Source: an uncultured Rubrobacteraceae bacterium
GTDB lineage: Bacteria; Actinomycetota; Rubrobacteria; Rubrobacterales; Rubrobacteraceae
Direction: 5' to 3'
DNA length: 13,568 nt
NCBI GenBank assembly: GCA_902806105.1
Contig: CADCVI010000064.1
Coordinates: forward strand, 1-13,568
The position numbers were made by a program, and so were the translations under genes. This document shows, piece after piece, positions 1 through 7,082 of the stretch (position 1 is the stretch's first letter; each line of letters starts with the position of its first letter). The notes beneath the pieces were generated by a model. It saw only the letters and a program-made list of their open reading frames with translations, was not told the DNA's origin and ran no database searches.

Positions 1-63
1 TCCGCCTCGCTCCATTTGCGACGCAGCCCTCCCAACGGGAACGTTCGCCGACGTTGCATCCGA

Positions 64-88
64 GGGTCGGGGGCCACCTCACCGACCC
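64..88 (-). terminator. Second hairpin downstream of ispG (possible tandem terminator)
   Basis: A perfect 7-bp inverted repeat (GGGTCGG at 64-70, CCGACCC at 82-88) encloses an 11-base loop. It lies about 20 bases beyond the stronger hairpin at 109-133 on the ispG transcript. No U-tract follows it on the minus strand. In high-GC Actinobacteria, hairpins without U-tracts, sometimes in tandem, are often proposed as terminators. That role is inferred here, and the element could equally be an attenuator or chance in GC-rich DNA. Confidence 0.3.
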
Positions 89-108
89 GGTCGCCCCTAA
101 ACAGGGTT

Positions 109-133
109 GGAGGGGCGCAGGATGCGCCCCTCC
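109..133 (-). terminator. Strong hairpin after ispG, probable operon terminator
   Basis: A perfect 11-bp stem (arms 109-119 and 123-133) with a 3-base loop starts 84 bases beyond the ispG stop codon. It is the most stable simple hairpin in the gene-free stretch 1-217. On the minus strand it is followed by AACCCTGTTT, not a real U-tract, so this is an I-shaped rather than a classical intrinsic terminator. On the plus strand the stem can gain one G-C and two G-U pairs, so it might also serve a convergent transcript from outside the window. The rest of 1-217 shows no supportable gene. Confidence 0.55.
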
Positions 134-217
134 GGCAATTGAATCAAACGACTTTCAAGGCCGTTTCGACAGCGTGGCGCTCCCGGCGCTATGTGAAAGG
201 GAGGAGGGTGATCCCGG

Positions 218-1291
218 CTACTTCCAGCCGTCCTTCTCTATCTCCTCGAAGAGGGCGTCGTAAATCTCGTCCCGGCCGACCTTCTTGAGCGGCTTGCCCT
301 TCGAAAAGATGACGCCGTCGTCCTTGCCGCCCGCGACGCCGTAGTCCGCGTCCCTCGCCTCGCCGGGACCGTTCACGATGCAGCCCATCACCGCTACGGT
401 GAAGTGGTCCTCAAAGCCCCTGAGCTTGTCCTCGACCTTGCTCGCCATGCCTATCACGTCGAAGCCGAGGGTTCGGGCGCAGCTCGGGCAGGCGATGACG
501 TTCGGGCCGCGGTGGCGAAGGTTGAGGGAGGAGAGGATCTGGTACGCGACCGGGATCTCCTCGACCGGGTCCTCCGCGAGCGAGATGCGGATAGTGTCCC
601 CGATGCCGTACGGTAGAAGCTGACCCAAGGCCGCAGCGCTCTTGATGGAGCCGTTGAGCTTCGTCCCGGCCTCGGTGACCCCGAGGTGCAGCGGGGCGTC
701 GGAGTGCTCGCGGAACTTCCTGTTCGCCTCGACCATCTCGGGGACGTGGCTCGCCTTCAGGGAGACCTTGAAGTTCATGAAGCCCATCTCCTCGGCGATC
801 TCGACCTTGTCGAGCGCGCTCGTGACGAGCGCCTCGGCCTTCGGGAGATGCCAGTACTTCTTCTCCACCGAACCGGAGTTGACGCCTATGCGCATCGCGA
901 CCCCGGTCTCCAGGCACTTCTCGATGACCTGCTTGTAGCGGTCGTCGCTTCCGACGTTCCCGGGGTTGATCCGCACGCAAGCAGCCCCCGCGTCCGCGGC
1001 CCCGAGCGCCATCCGGTAGTCGAAGTGCACGTCCGCGATCAGTGGAACGGGGCTCCGCCACACGACCTCGCGAAAGCCCTTCAAAGCCTTCGAGCCGTTG
1101 ACGGAGACGCGCACGAGGTCGGCGCCGGCGGCGCTCAGGTCGTAGACCTGGTTCACCGTCGCCTCGACGTCGTAGGTCATGGTGTTGGTCATGGACTGGA
1201 CGGCGACCTGGGCACCGCCGCCGATCGGCACACCGCCGACCTCGATCCTGCGGCTCGTAATGGGCCTCTCGTGCAACACTGCCTCGGTCAT
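218..1291 (-). CDS. ispG: 4-hydroxy-3-methylbut-2-en-1-yl diphosphate synthase (flavodoxin) IspG/GcpE
   Basis: This cytosolic iron-sulfur enzyme of the MEP pathway reduces 2-C-methyl-erythritol 2,4-cyclodiphosphate to HMBPP, the penultimate step to IPP and DMAPP. The 357-residue protein is the short bacterial form. The N-terminal TIM barrel begins near residue 10 and carries the substrate-binding run VQSMTNT (31-37). The C-terminal [4Fe-4S] domain has ligands in CPSC (C268, C271), VMGC (C304) and the NGPGEA motif (E311), matching the CxxC...C...E ligand set of E. coli IspG. The ATG at 1291 has GGGAG just upstream and lies 24 bases after the rseP stop, so it is probably the last gene of the operon, ending TAG before the hairpin at 109-133. 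Together with dxr in the same cluster it supplies isoprenoid precursors. No key residue is missing. Confidence 0.97.
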   Translation of the reverse strand: MTEAVLHERPITSRRIEVGGVPIGGGAQVAVQSMTNTMTYDVEATVNQVYDLSAAGADLVRVSVNGSKALKGFREVVWRSPVPLIADVHFDYRMALGAADAGAACVRINPGNVGSDDRYKQVIEKCLETGVAMRIGVNSGSVEKKYWHLPKAEALVTSALDKVEIAEEMGFMNFKVSLKASHVPEMVEANRKFREHSDAPLHLGVTEAGTKLNGSIKSAAALGQLLPYGIGDTIRISLAEDPVEEIPVAYQILSSLNLRHRGPNVIACPSCARTLGFDVIGMASKVEDKLRGFEDHFTVAVMGCIVNGPGEARDADYGVAGGKDDGVIFSKGKPLKKVGRDEIYDALFEEIEKDGWK

Positions 1292-1315
1292 CTCACTCCC
1301 GTGTTTGTTACTTGC

Positions 1316-2392
1316 TTAAGGACGCTGCTCGGGGATGAATGGTGTCCCCTCAACGATTTTACTAACATCGGCGTAAGTTGCGAACAAGAAAAGCATAAGA
1401 ATTAACGCAAGCCCGAACGCCGCGACCTTGCCTATCGTCTCCGGCCGAACCGGCCTCCCGATGATCTTCTCCGCAGCTATAAAAAACAGGTGCCCACCGT
1501 CCAGGGGCAGGACCGGCAACAGGTTGAAGACCGCGAGGTTCAAGCTGATAAACGCGAGCAGGTTCGCGAAGCTCAACAGCCCCTGAGACACCACCGTGCT
1601 GCTGACCGAGACAACCCCGATGGGGCTCGAAACCGAGTCGAAGAAGTTGATCTCACCCGTCGCAAGCTGCCCGATAAACCAGCCGAACAGCCCGATCACC
1701 TGCACCGTGCGCCCCACCGCCTGCCCTAAAGCCTCGATCGGCCCGTCGACGGTCGTCGCCCTCGGCTGTATCCCGACGATGGCACGTTCGGGATCCGTGG
1801 GGTCTGCCCCAAGCTCCCCTGAGAGCTCCAGCTCCTCCCCGCCCCGCTCCACGACGAGCTCGACCCCGTCCCCGATCTGCCGATCCGCCATGATCTCCTG
1901 AAACTCAGACCACTCACCGACCGGCTCTCCATACGCCGAGACCAGCTTGTCTCCCGGCCTCAAGTCCATCTGAGTGGCGAGCGAGTCCGGAACCACCTTC
2001 TCAACCACCGTCGTCACCCCGGTCGGAGCCCCCGCCATGTACACCCCGAAGAAGATGACGACCGCCGCCAGAAGGTTCGCGAACGGCCCCGCGAAGATGA
2101 TCAGGGCGCGCCGCCACGCCGGCTTCGAAGGGTAGGAGGTAGGGCTGTGCTCCCCCTTCTCCTCCTCGACGCTCGCGACCCCCTCCATCCCCTCCATCTT
2201 GGCGAACCCGCCGAGGAGTATTATGCGGAAAGAATAAATCGTTTTGCCGAACTTCTTTTTGAAGATGGCGGGTCCGAAGCCTATGCCGAACTCGGGGACG
2301 TGGACGCCGAGGGCCTTGGCTACGAGCATGTGGCCGAGCTCGTGGATGACAACGAGCAGGATCAGGCCGAGCAGCGCTACGAGGACGGTCAC
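1316..2392 (-). CDS. rseP: RseP/RasP-type site-2 membrane zinc metalloprotease
   Basis: This intramembrane protease of the S2P/M50 family is known to cleave membrane-anchored anti-sigma factors and remnant signal peptides within the bilayer. Of its 358 residues, the first membrane segment carries the zinc-binding HELGH (17-21). The third zinc ligand is D298 in the C-terminal NLLPVLPLDGGH motif (290-301). A single PDZ domain lies at about 125-190 between membrane segments, unlike the two of E. coli RseP. Further hydrophobic segments lie near 97-120, 272-292 and 322-341. The GTG start at 2392 shares GTGA with the dxr stop, so translation is probably coupled. The order dxr-rseP is widespread in bacteria. 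The substrate is not evident from this window; no anti-sigma gene is nearby. Confidence 0.95.
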   Translation of the reverse strand: MTVLVALLGLILLVVIHELGHMLVAKALGVHVPEFGIGFGPAIFKKKFGKTIYSFRIILLGGFAKMEGMEGVASVEEEKGEHSPTSYPSKPAWRRALIIFAGPFANLLAAVVIFFGVYMAGAPTGVTTVVEKVVPDSLATQMDLRPGDKLVSAYGEPVGEWSEFQEIMADRQIGDGVELVVERGGEELELSGELGADPTDPERAIVGIQPRATTVDGPIEALGQAVGRTVQVIGLFGWFIGQLATGEINFFDSVSSPIGVVSVSSTVVSQGLLSFANLLAFISLNLAVFNLLPVLPLDGGHLFFIAAEKIIGRPVRPETIGKVAAFGLALILMLFLFATYADVSKIVEGTPFIPEQRP

Positions 2393-3540
2393 CGAATTTC
2401 GGCCTTCTCTACGGCCCGCCCGGCCTCGTCGCGGCCCCAGCGGTCTACGCCCCTGATCGCTTCCATGCTTTGCATCTCCCCGAACTCGGGCACGGTCGAA
2501 AGAACCTCCTCGACTACGTCGGCTATTCGGAGAAATTCTATACGATGGTCAAGGAAAGCTTGTACGGCTACCTCGTTGGCCGCGTTCAACGCGACCGGAT
2601 AGGCCCCGCCCCGCCGTCCCGCCTCCACCGCGAGCGGCAGGCAGCGAAACGCTTCGTTGCGGGGCTCCTCGAAGGTCCACGTCGCCCCGCCGAACGGGAT
2701 CGTCTCGACGCCGACGTCCGCCCTTTCGGGGTACAGGACGCCGTACGCGATCGGGAGGCGCATGTCCGGGGTAGCGGCGTGAAGAACCACGGCGCCGTCG
2801 TTGAACAGGGCGCCGCCGTGTACCACCGACTGCCGGTGAACCACCACCTTCACGGCGTCGTAAGCCACGCCGAAGAGGTGATGCGCCTCTATCACTTCGA
2901 GGCCCTTATTCATCATCGTGGCGGAATCTATAGTGATCTTGGGTCCCATCCGCCAGGTAGGGTGCTTCAGAGCGTCCTCTGGCCCGAGACCCTTCAGGTC
3001 TTCGCGGCCAAAGAACGGCCCGCCCGAAGCCGTCAGCAATATCCCGGAGATCTCGGCCTCGGCACGCCCCTCCAGGCACTGGAAGATCGCCGAATGCTCC
3101 GAGTCAACGGGTATTATGGGGTTATCTGCCCGCTCGGCGAGCTTCATCACCCATTCGCCGCCGGTCACGAGGGATTCCTTGTTGGCGAGGGCGACGCGGT
3201 TGTTGTTTTCCAGGGCGCCGACGGTCGCGGCGAGGCCGGCGAAGCCAACGATGGCGTTGAGGACGACGTCGGCAGGGGCTTCGGCGAGCATCGCGGCGGA
3301 GCCCGGGCCCGTCAGGACTTCGGCCTCTAGGTCTTCGAGAGGCGTCGGGTCGCCGTTCTCCAGGGCGACGAACTCCGGAGCGAACTCTTCGGCCTGCCCG
3401 CGGAGGACCTGTGCGCTTGAGGCGGCGGAGAGGCCGACGATCTCGAAGCGCTCGGGGTGGGCGCGCACCACGTCGAGGGTTTGAAGGCCGACGCTGCCGG
3501 TCGAGCCGAGTATCGTGAGGCGTTTCTTTTTATCGCTCAT
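2389..3540 (-). CDS. dxr: 1-deoxy-D-xylulose 5-phosphate reductoisomerase (Dxr/IspC)
   Basis: This enzyme converts 1-deoxyxylulose 5-phosphate to 2-C-methylerythritol 4-phosphate with NADPH, the first committed step of the MEP pathway. The 383-residue protein has an N-terminal NADPH-binding Rossmann fold with GSTGSVGLQT (12-21). ANKESLV lies at 119-125. The metal ligands are D146 and E148 in PVDSEHS and E215 in NKGLE. The substrate loop is ASGG (171-174) and HPTWRMG (193-199). One oddity is HRQS (235-238), where many homologues read HPQS. Its ATG overlaps the cdsA stop as ATGA, and its stop overlaps the rseP start as GTGA, so three genes form a coupled chain. The fosmidomycin-target active-site residues look intact. 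Confidence 0.97.
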   Translation of the reverse strand: MSDKKKRLTILGSTGSVGLQTLDVVRAHPERFEIVGLSAASSAQVLRGQAEEFAPEFVALENGDPTPLEDLEAEVLTGPGSAAMLAEAPADVVLNAIVGFAGLAATVGALENNNRVALANKESLVTGGEWVMKLAERADNPIIPVDSEHSAIFQCLEGRAEAEISGILLTASGGPFFGREDLKGLGPEDALKHPTWRMGPKITIDSATMMNKGLEVIEAHHLFGVAYDAVKVVVHRQSVVHGGALFNDGAVVLHAATPDMRLPIAYGVLYPERADVGVETIPFGGATWTFEEPRNEAFRCLPLAVEAGRRGGAYPVALNAANEVAVQAFLDHRIEFLRIADVVEEVLSTVPEFGEMQSMEAIRGVDRWGRDEAGRAVEKAEIR

Positions 3541-4316
3541 ATCAGGAAGAGAGTGTAGAGGTAATAGACGGCGGGGGCTGTGAACAGGAGGCTATCTATG
3601 CGGTCCAGGATTCCCCCGTGGCCGGGGAGGGCGCGGCCGAGGTCCTTCAGGTCGAGGAGGCGCTTCAGGATCGACTCGAACAAGTCGCCCGCCTGGCTGA
3701 CGATGGAGATCACGACCCCCGCGAGCGCCGAGGTCCAGAGCGGCACATCCAGGGAGACGTGTGCCAGGGGGGCGACGACCGCCATCGTGAGGACGATGCC
3801 GCCCAGGGAGCCCTCTATGGTCTTTTTGGGGCTCAGGGAAGGGAAGAGCGGGTGCCGGCCGAACAGGACCCCGGCGAAGTAGGCGCCGGAATCCGAGACC
3901 CAGGGGCCGGCGACGGCGATCAGGACGAGGTAGCTCCCATCCCGGCCGCTCGTGCTGTCCCCGATCAGGTATATGTGCGCGAGCGGCGCCCCGACCCAGA
4001 TCGCCATGAGCATGAGGGCGAGCATCGCCCGCAGCGTCCTCGCCTCCGGGTAGCCGGCGAGCCAGAACAGCGCCCAGGGCAGCCCGAGCATGACCCCGGC
4101 GAGGATGCCCGTCGGGCCGAACGGCACGGCGAGCAGGACCGGGAGGGCACCGGCTCCAAAGGCAGCAGGGTACGGGAGGGTCAGGGCGCGGGCCAGCTCG
4201 TAGGAAGCGCGGGCGGTTACGATCAGGGCGAGAGCGACGACCCAGGCACCGCCCGCCAGGATGGCGCCGATGACGATGGGGGCGAGAACGGCGGCCGTGC
4301 CGAAGCGCCGTCGCAG
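3537..4316 (-). CDS. cdsA: Phosphatidate cytidylyltransferase CdsA (CDP-diacylglycerol synthase), start uncertain
   Basis: This integral membrane enzyme condenses CTP and phosphatidic acid to CDP-diacylglycerol, the branch point for phospholipids. The C-terminal family signature is complete (about residues 215-241 in this numbering): S-x-L-K-R, then L-K-D, then GHGGILDRID. SDSGAYFAG and SPKKTIEG precede it. The protein is hydrophobic throughout, with several membrane segments. The start is the problem. The first GTG at 4127 would give 196 residues and lose a clearly CdsA-like N-terminus (RRRFGTAAV..., a membrane segment, then YELARAL). The frame stays open back to the uppS TAG at 4326-4328 without ATG, GTG or TTG. 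I place the start provisionally at CTG 4314-4316, which follows AGGGG by 6 bases and gives 259 residues, a normal family length. The 3' end overlaps dxr as ATGA. Confidence 0.9.
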   Translation of the reverse strand: MRRRFGTAAVLAPIVIGAILAGGAWVVALALIVTARASYELARALTLPYPAAFGAGALPVLLAVPFGPTGILAGVMLGLPWALFWLAGYPEARTLRAMLALMLMAIWVGAPLAHIYLIGDSTSGRDGSYLVLIAVAGPWVSDSGAYFAGVLFGRHPLFPSLSPKKTIEGSLGGIVLTMAVVAPLAHVSLDVPLWTSALAGVVISIVSQAGDLFESILKRLLDLKDLGRALPGHGGILDRIDSLLFTAPAVYYLYTLFLI

Positions 4317-4322
4317 CGGTGG

Positions 4323-4327
4323 CCCCT
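4323..4327 (-). promoter_or_regulatory. Candidate ribosome binding site for a CTG-started cdsA
   Basis: AGGGG spans the uppS stop codon (TAG) and lies 6 bases before the CTG at 4316. It is the only Shine-Dalgarno-like element positioned for a start upstream of the GTG at 4127 that would keep the first CdsA membrane segment. The call is inference; an alternative is reinitiation at another near-cognate codon. Confidence 0.3.
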
Positions 4328-5006
4328 AGACCCCGCCGCGCCGCCGCGAGCGGGCGGCGTACGAGGAAATCGCGCGTCTGAACTCGTCGGGAGAGAAGTC
4401 CGGCCAGAGCGTCTCGGTGACGTAGAACTCGGCGTATGCGATCTGCCAGAGCAGGAAGTTCGAGACCCTGAGCTCCCCGCTCGTGCGGATGACCAGGTCG
4501 ATCTCCGGCACCTCCGGGGCGTAGAGGTAGGAGGCGAACGTCGCCTCGTCGACCTCGTCCGGGTCGAGCCCGTCACGGATCATGCACCGGGCGGCGTCCA
4601 CGATCTCGGAGCGCCCCCCGTAGTTTAGGGCGACGTACACGTCGATGGAACCGTTGCCGGAGGTGAGGTCTTCGGCCTCCTCCATGGCTTCGAGTACCCG
4701 CCGGGGCAGGTGCTCGCGCCGCCCGAGGAAGCGCAGGCGCGCCCCCCGCTCGTTCAGCTCGGGGACCTTGCTCCGGGCCGTCTCCAGGAAGAGCGCCATG
4801 AGCGAGTCGACCTCGGTCGAGGGCCTGGCCCAGTTCTCGGTGGAAAACGCGTAGAGCGTGAGGGTGCGCACGCCGAGCTCGCCAGCGGTTTCTATCAGCG
4901 GCGTAAGCACGCCCACGCCCGCGCGGTGGCCCGCGGCGCGCGGGAGCCAGCGAGACTTCGCCCAGCGGCCGTTGCCGTCCATGATTATGGCCACATGACG
5001 GGGCAT
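4326..5006 (-). CDS. uppS: Undecaprenyl diphosphate synthase (cis-prenyltransferase) UppS
   Basis: This enzyme adds isopentenyl units in cis to make the C55 lipid carrier for peptidoglycan and other wall polymers. HVAIIMDGNGRWA (4-16) holds the catalytic Asp (D10). LTLYAFSTENWARP follows, and the C-terminal half has RTSGELRVSNFLLWQ and AYAEFYVTETLWPDF, all hallmark regions. The ATG at 5006 gives 226 residues, shorter than the usual 240-260, and it sits inside the conserved entry to the fold. AGGAG precedes it by only 3 bases. In the same frame the sequence is open back to the frr stop, reading a basic, proline-rich lead ending LTPLNQER. A CTG at 5099, eight bases after GAGG, would add 31 residues and reach 257. 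The family is certain; the start is not. Its product uses the IPP made by the dxr/ispG pathway encoded downstream. Confidence 0.95.
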   Translation of the reverse strand: MPRHVAIIMDGNGRWAKSRWLPRAAGHRAGVGVLTPLIETAGELGVRTLTLYAFSTENWARPSTEVDSLMALFLETARSKVPELNERGARLRFLGRREHLPRRVLEAMEEAEDLTSGNGSIDVYVALNYGGRSEIVDAARCMIRDGLDPDEVDEATFASYLYAPEVPEIDLVIRTSGELRVSNFLLWQIAYAEFYVTETLWPDFSPDEFRRAISSYAARSRRRGGV

Positions 5007-5102
5007 CCTCTCCTGATTCAGGGGGGTGAGGACGCGCTCGTGCGCCTTCGGCCGCGAGGGGGACTCCCCGGCGGCCCTTTTCCGGGCTGGGTTTAGCAGG
5101 GC

Positions 5103-5663
5103 CTAGACCTCAAGGAGCTCGGCTTCCTTGTCCGATAGGGCGCCGTCGATGCGAGCGACGTAGCGCTTCGTGTACTCGGTGAGTTCCGCCTCCGCGCGGC
5201 GCTCCTCGTCCTCTGAGATCTCGCCCATCTTCACGAGCTCGGAGAGGTCCTTCATCTCGTCGCGGCGGACGTTCCTCACGGAGACGCGGCCGTCCTCGGC
5301 CATGCTGCGGGCCCTGCGGACAAACTGCTTGCGCCGCTCCTCCGTAAGCTCAGGGACGGGGAGGCGGATGATCTTGCCGTCGTTTTGCGGGTTCAGGCCG
5401 ATGTCGGCGTTCTCTATGGCCCGCTCGATGGCCTTGAGCGTGCTGGGATCGAAAGGCGTGACCGTCAGTAGCCGAGGCTCCGGCACGTTCACGCTCGCCA
5501 CGCTCCGAAGCGCCATCTTCGAGCCGTAAGCATCCACCTCGACCCGGTCGAGGATGGAAGGGTTCGCCCTGCCCGTCCGGATCGTGCCGAACTGCTGGCG
5601 GACCGACTCGACAGCACCCTGCATGCGGCGTTCCGCCGCGGTGAGATCAACGATATCCGACAT
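5103..5663 (-). CDS. frr: Ribosome recycling factor
   Basis: RRF works with EF-G to split the post-termination ribosome from mRNA and tRNA. The 186-residue length is the family norm of about 185. The N-terminal helix leads into RTGRANPSILDRV (29-41) and AYGS. The second domain has LTVTPFD and NPQNDGKIIRLPVPELTEERR, both strongly conserved. The C-terminal helices are long and charged, ending in ALSDKEAELLEV. The ATG at 5663 lies only 3 bases beyond the pyrH stop, with a strong GGAGGAGAG site overlapping the end of pyrH, so reinitiation or coupling is likely. The pair pyrH-frr is conserved across bacteria. The gene ends in TAG, and the same frame then continues into uppS. Confidence 0.98.
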   Translation of the reverse strand: MSDIVDLTAAERRMQGAVESVRQQFGTIRTGRANPSILDRVEVDAYGSKMALRSVASVNVPEPRLLTVTPFDPSTLKAIERAIENADIGLNPQNDGKIIRLPVPELTEERRKQFVRRARSMAEDGRVSVRNVRRDEMKDLSELVKMGEISEDEERRAEAELTEYTKRYVARIDGALSDKEAELLEV

Positions 5664-5666
5664 GCC

Positions 5667-6476
5667 TTACTCTCCTCCGACCGCTTCTGCCGAACCACCG
5701 TCGGCGCTCCAGACGAGCGACCCGACCCGATCGCCCCGCAGGATCGCTCTCAGGTTGCCGGGCTTCAGTATATCGAATACGACTATGGGCAAGTTGGCCT
5801 CGCGACACAGGGTCGCCGCCGTGTGGTCCATGACCGCGAGGCCTTGGGAGAGGAGGTCGAGGTAGGCGATCCGCTCAATCTTCGTGGCGTCCGGGTTGGT
5901 GCGCGGGTCCTTGTCGTAGACCCCGTCGACCCGGTTCTTCGCCATCAACAGGGCGTCCGCCCCGATCTCCAGGGCGCGCAGCGCGGCCCCCGTGTCCGTC
6001 GTGAAGAAAGGATTGCCCGTCCCGGCCGCGAAGATCACGACGCGCCCCTTCTCCAGGTGGCGCATCGCCCTGCGGCGGATGTACGCCTCGGCGACCTCCT
6101 GGATCTGTATCGCCGACTGCACCCGCGTCTGGATGTCGCGCCGCTCCAGCGCCGCCTGAAGCGCGAGCGCGTTGATGACGGTGCCGAGCATCGCCATGTA
6201 GTCGGCCGTGGCGCTCTCGATACCGAGAGAATCGGCTACTCCGGAGCCCCGGAATATGTTCCCGCCGCCGACGACGACCGCGAGCTCCGCCCCCGCAGCG
6301 ACGGCCTCCTCGACCTGGTTGGCCGCGACGTCGAGGCTGGCGGGGTCTATGCCATAGCCACCATCGCCCGCGAGGCTCTCGCCGGAGAGCTTTAGGACGA
6401 CGCGCCTGACGGGTCCGAGGGGACCCGGTTCGGCCCCCCTGGCTTTATCTTCCCCTAGCGGGGAGGTCTCCTCCAC
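5667..6476 (-). CDS. pyrH: UMP kinase PyrH
   Basis: PyrH phosphorylates UMP to UDP for pyrimidine nucleotide supply. It is a hexameric member of the amino-acid-kinase fold family and is typically under UTP/GTP allostery. The 269 residues include a 22-residue leader before the conserved [13 protein letters not shown] (23-35). [11 protein letters not shown] (67-77) binds phosphate. [13 protein letters not shown] (91-103), [17 protein letters not shown] (152-168) and [14 protein letters not shown] (179-192) are hallmark segments. The GTG at 6476 is the only usable start before the core, with a G-run (GGGGGG) ending about 8 bases upstream, and lies 18 bases after the tsf stop in the same frame. 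The leader codons contain a small TCCCC-GCTA-GGGGA hairpin, possibly just base composition. The stop is TAA. Confidence 0.97.
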   Translation of the reverse strand: MEETSPLGEDKARGAEPGPLGPVRRVVLKLSGESLAGDGGYGIDPASLDVAANQVEEAVAAGAELAVVVGGGNIFRGSGVADSLGIESATADYMAMLGTVINALALQAALERRDIQTRVQSAIQIQEVAEAYIRRRAMRHLEKGRVVIFAAGTGNPFFTTDTGAALRALEIGADALLMAKNRVDGVYDKDPRTNPDATKIERIAYLDLLSQGLAVMDHTAATLCREANLPIVVFDILKPGNLRAILRGDRVGSLVWSADGGSAEAVGGE

Positions 6477-6494
6477 TTCGACGCCCCCCGGAAC

Positions 6495-7082
6495 CTAGAG
6501 CTCGTAGCGGACGAACCTGCGGACGACGATGTTCTCGCCGAGCCTCTGGATCGCGTCCTGGAGCAGGTCGTTGACGGTCTTGCCCGGCTCCTTGACAAAC
6601 TCCTGGCTCAGGAGCGCCCGCTCCTTGACGAACTTGTTGACCCGGCCCTCCACGATCTTCTCCTGGATGTTCTCGGGTTTGCCGGAGTCCTGGGCCTGCT
6701 TGCGCGCGATCGAACGCTCCTCCTCGACGGCCTCGGCGGGCACGTCGCTCTCGGAGACGGCGAGCGGGTTCATGGAGGCCACGTGCAGCGCGATGTTGCG
6801 GGCGAACTCCTTGAACTCGGGCGTCCGGGCTACGAAGTCCGTCTCGCAGTTGACCTCGAGCATCACGCCGAGCTTCCCGTTGAAATGGATGTAGGACTCG
6901 ATCAGCCCCTCGTGCGTGTCGCGCGAGCTTTTCTTCGCGGCGATGGCCTGCCCGCGCTCCCTGAGTACCCTGCGCGCGCCGTCCAGATCGCCGGAGGACT
7001 CCTCAAGCGCCCGCTTGACGTCCATCATCCCGGCGGCGGTCTCCTCCCGGAGCTGCTTTATCTTCTCGATGGTGCTAGCCAT
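6495..7082 (-). CDS. tsf: Translation elongation factor Ts (short form)
   Basis: EF-Ts is the guanine-nucleotide exchange factor that regenerates EF-Tu-GTP. The N-terminal UBA-like domain reads LREETAAGMMDVKRALEESSGDLDGA (about 11-36). The exchange motif CETDFVAR (79-86) carries the D82-F83 pair that disturbs the Mg site of EF-Tu. At 195 residues it is the short, Thermus-like form with a single core subdomain, rather than the form of about 270-280 residues of Streptomyces and Mycobacterium. The C-terminus GENIVVRRFVRYEL is typical and complete, so this is not a truncation. The ATG at 7082 overlaps the rpsB stop by 8 bases, with GGAG about 8 bases upstream. It forms the conserved rpsB-tsf operon pair. 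Confidence 0.97.
   Translation of the reverse strand: MASTIEKIKQLREETAAGMMDVKRALEESSGDLDGARRVLRERGQAIAAKKSSRDTHEGLIESYIHFNGKLGVMLEVNCETDFVARTPEFKEFARNIALHVASMNPLAVSESDVPAEAVEEERSIARKQAQDSGKPENIQEKIVEGRVNKFVKERALLSQEFVKEPGKTVNDLLQDAIQRLGENIVVRRFVRYEL

Noticed and set aside
1..57. A possible gene start on the minus strand near 57 (MQRRRTFPLGG...) running off the window
   Set aside because: Only about 19 codons are visible, the ribosome site is poorly placed and I recognise no family. Neighbouring genomes often have proS here, but the sequence does not look like ProS.
3537..7082. A reassigned or suppressed TAG that would fuse EF-Ts, PyrH, RRF, UppS and CdsA into long proteins
   Set aside because: EF-Ts, PyrH and RRF have complete family ends exactly at their stops, one of these stops is TAA, and TAG ends several genes whose neighbours lie in other frames. 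TAG is an ordinary stop here; at most occasional readthrough is possible.
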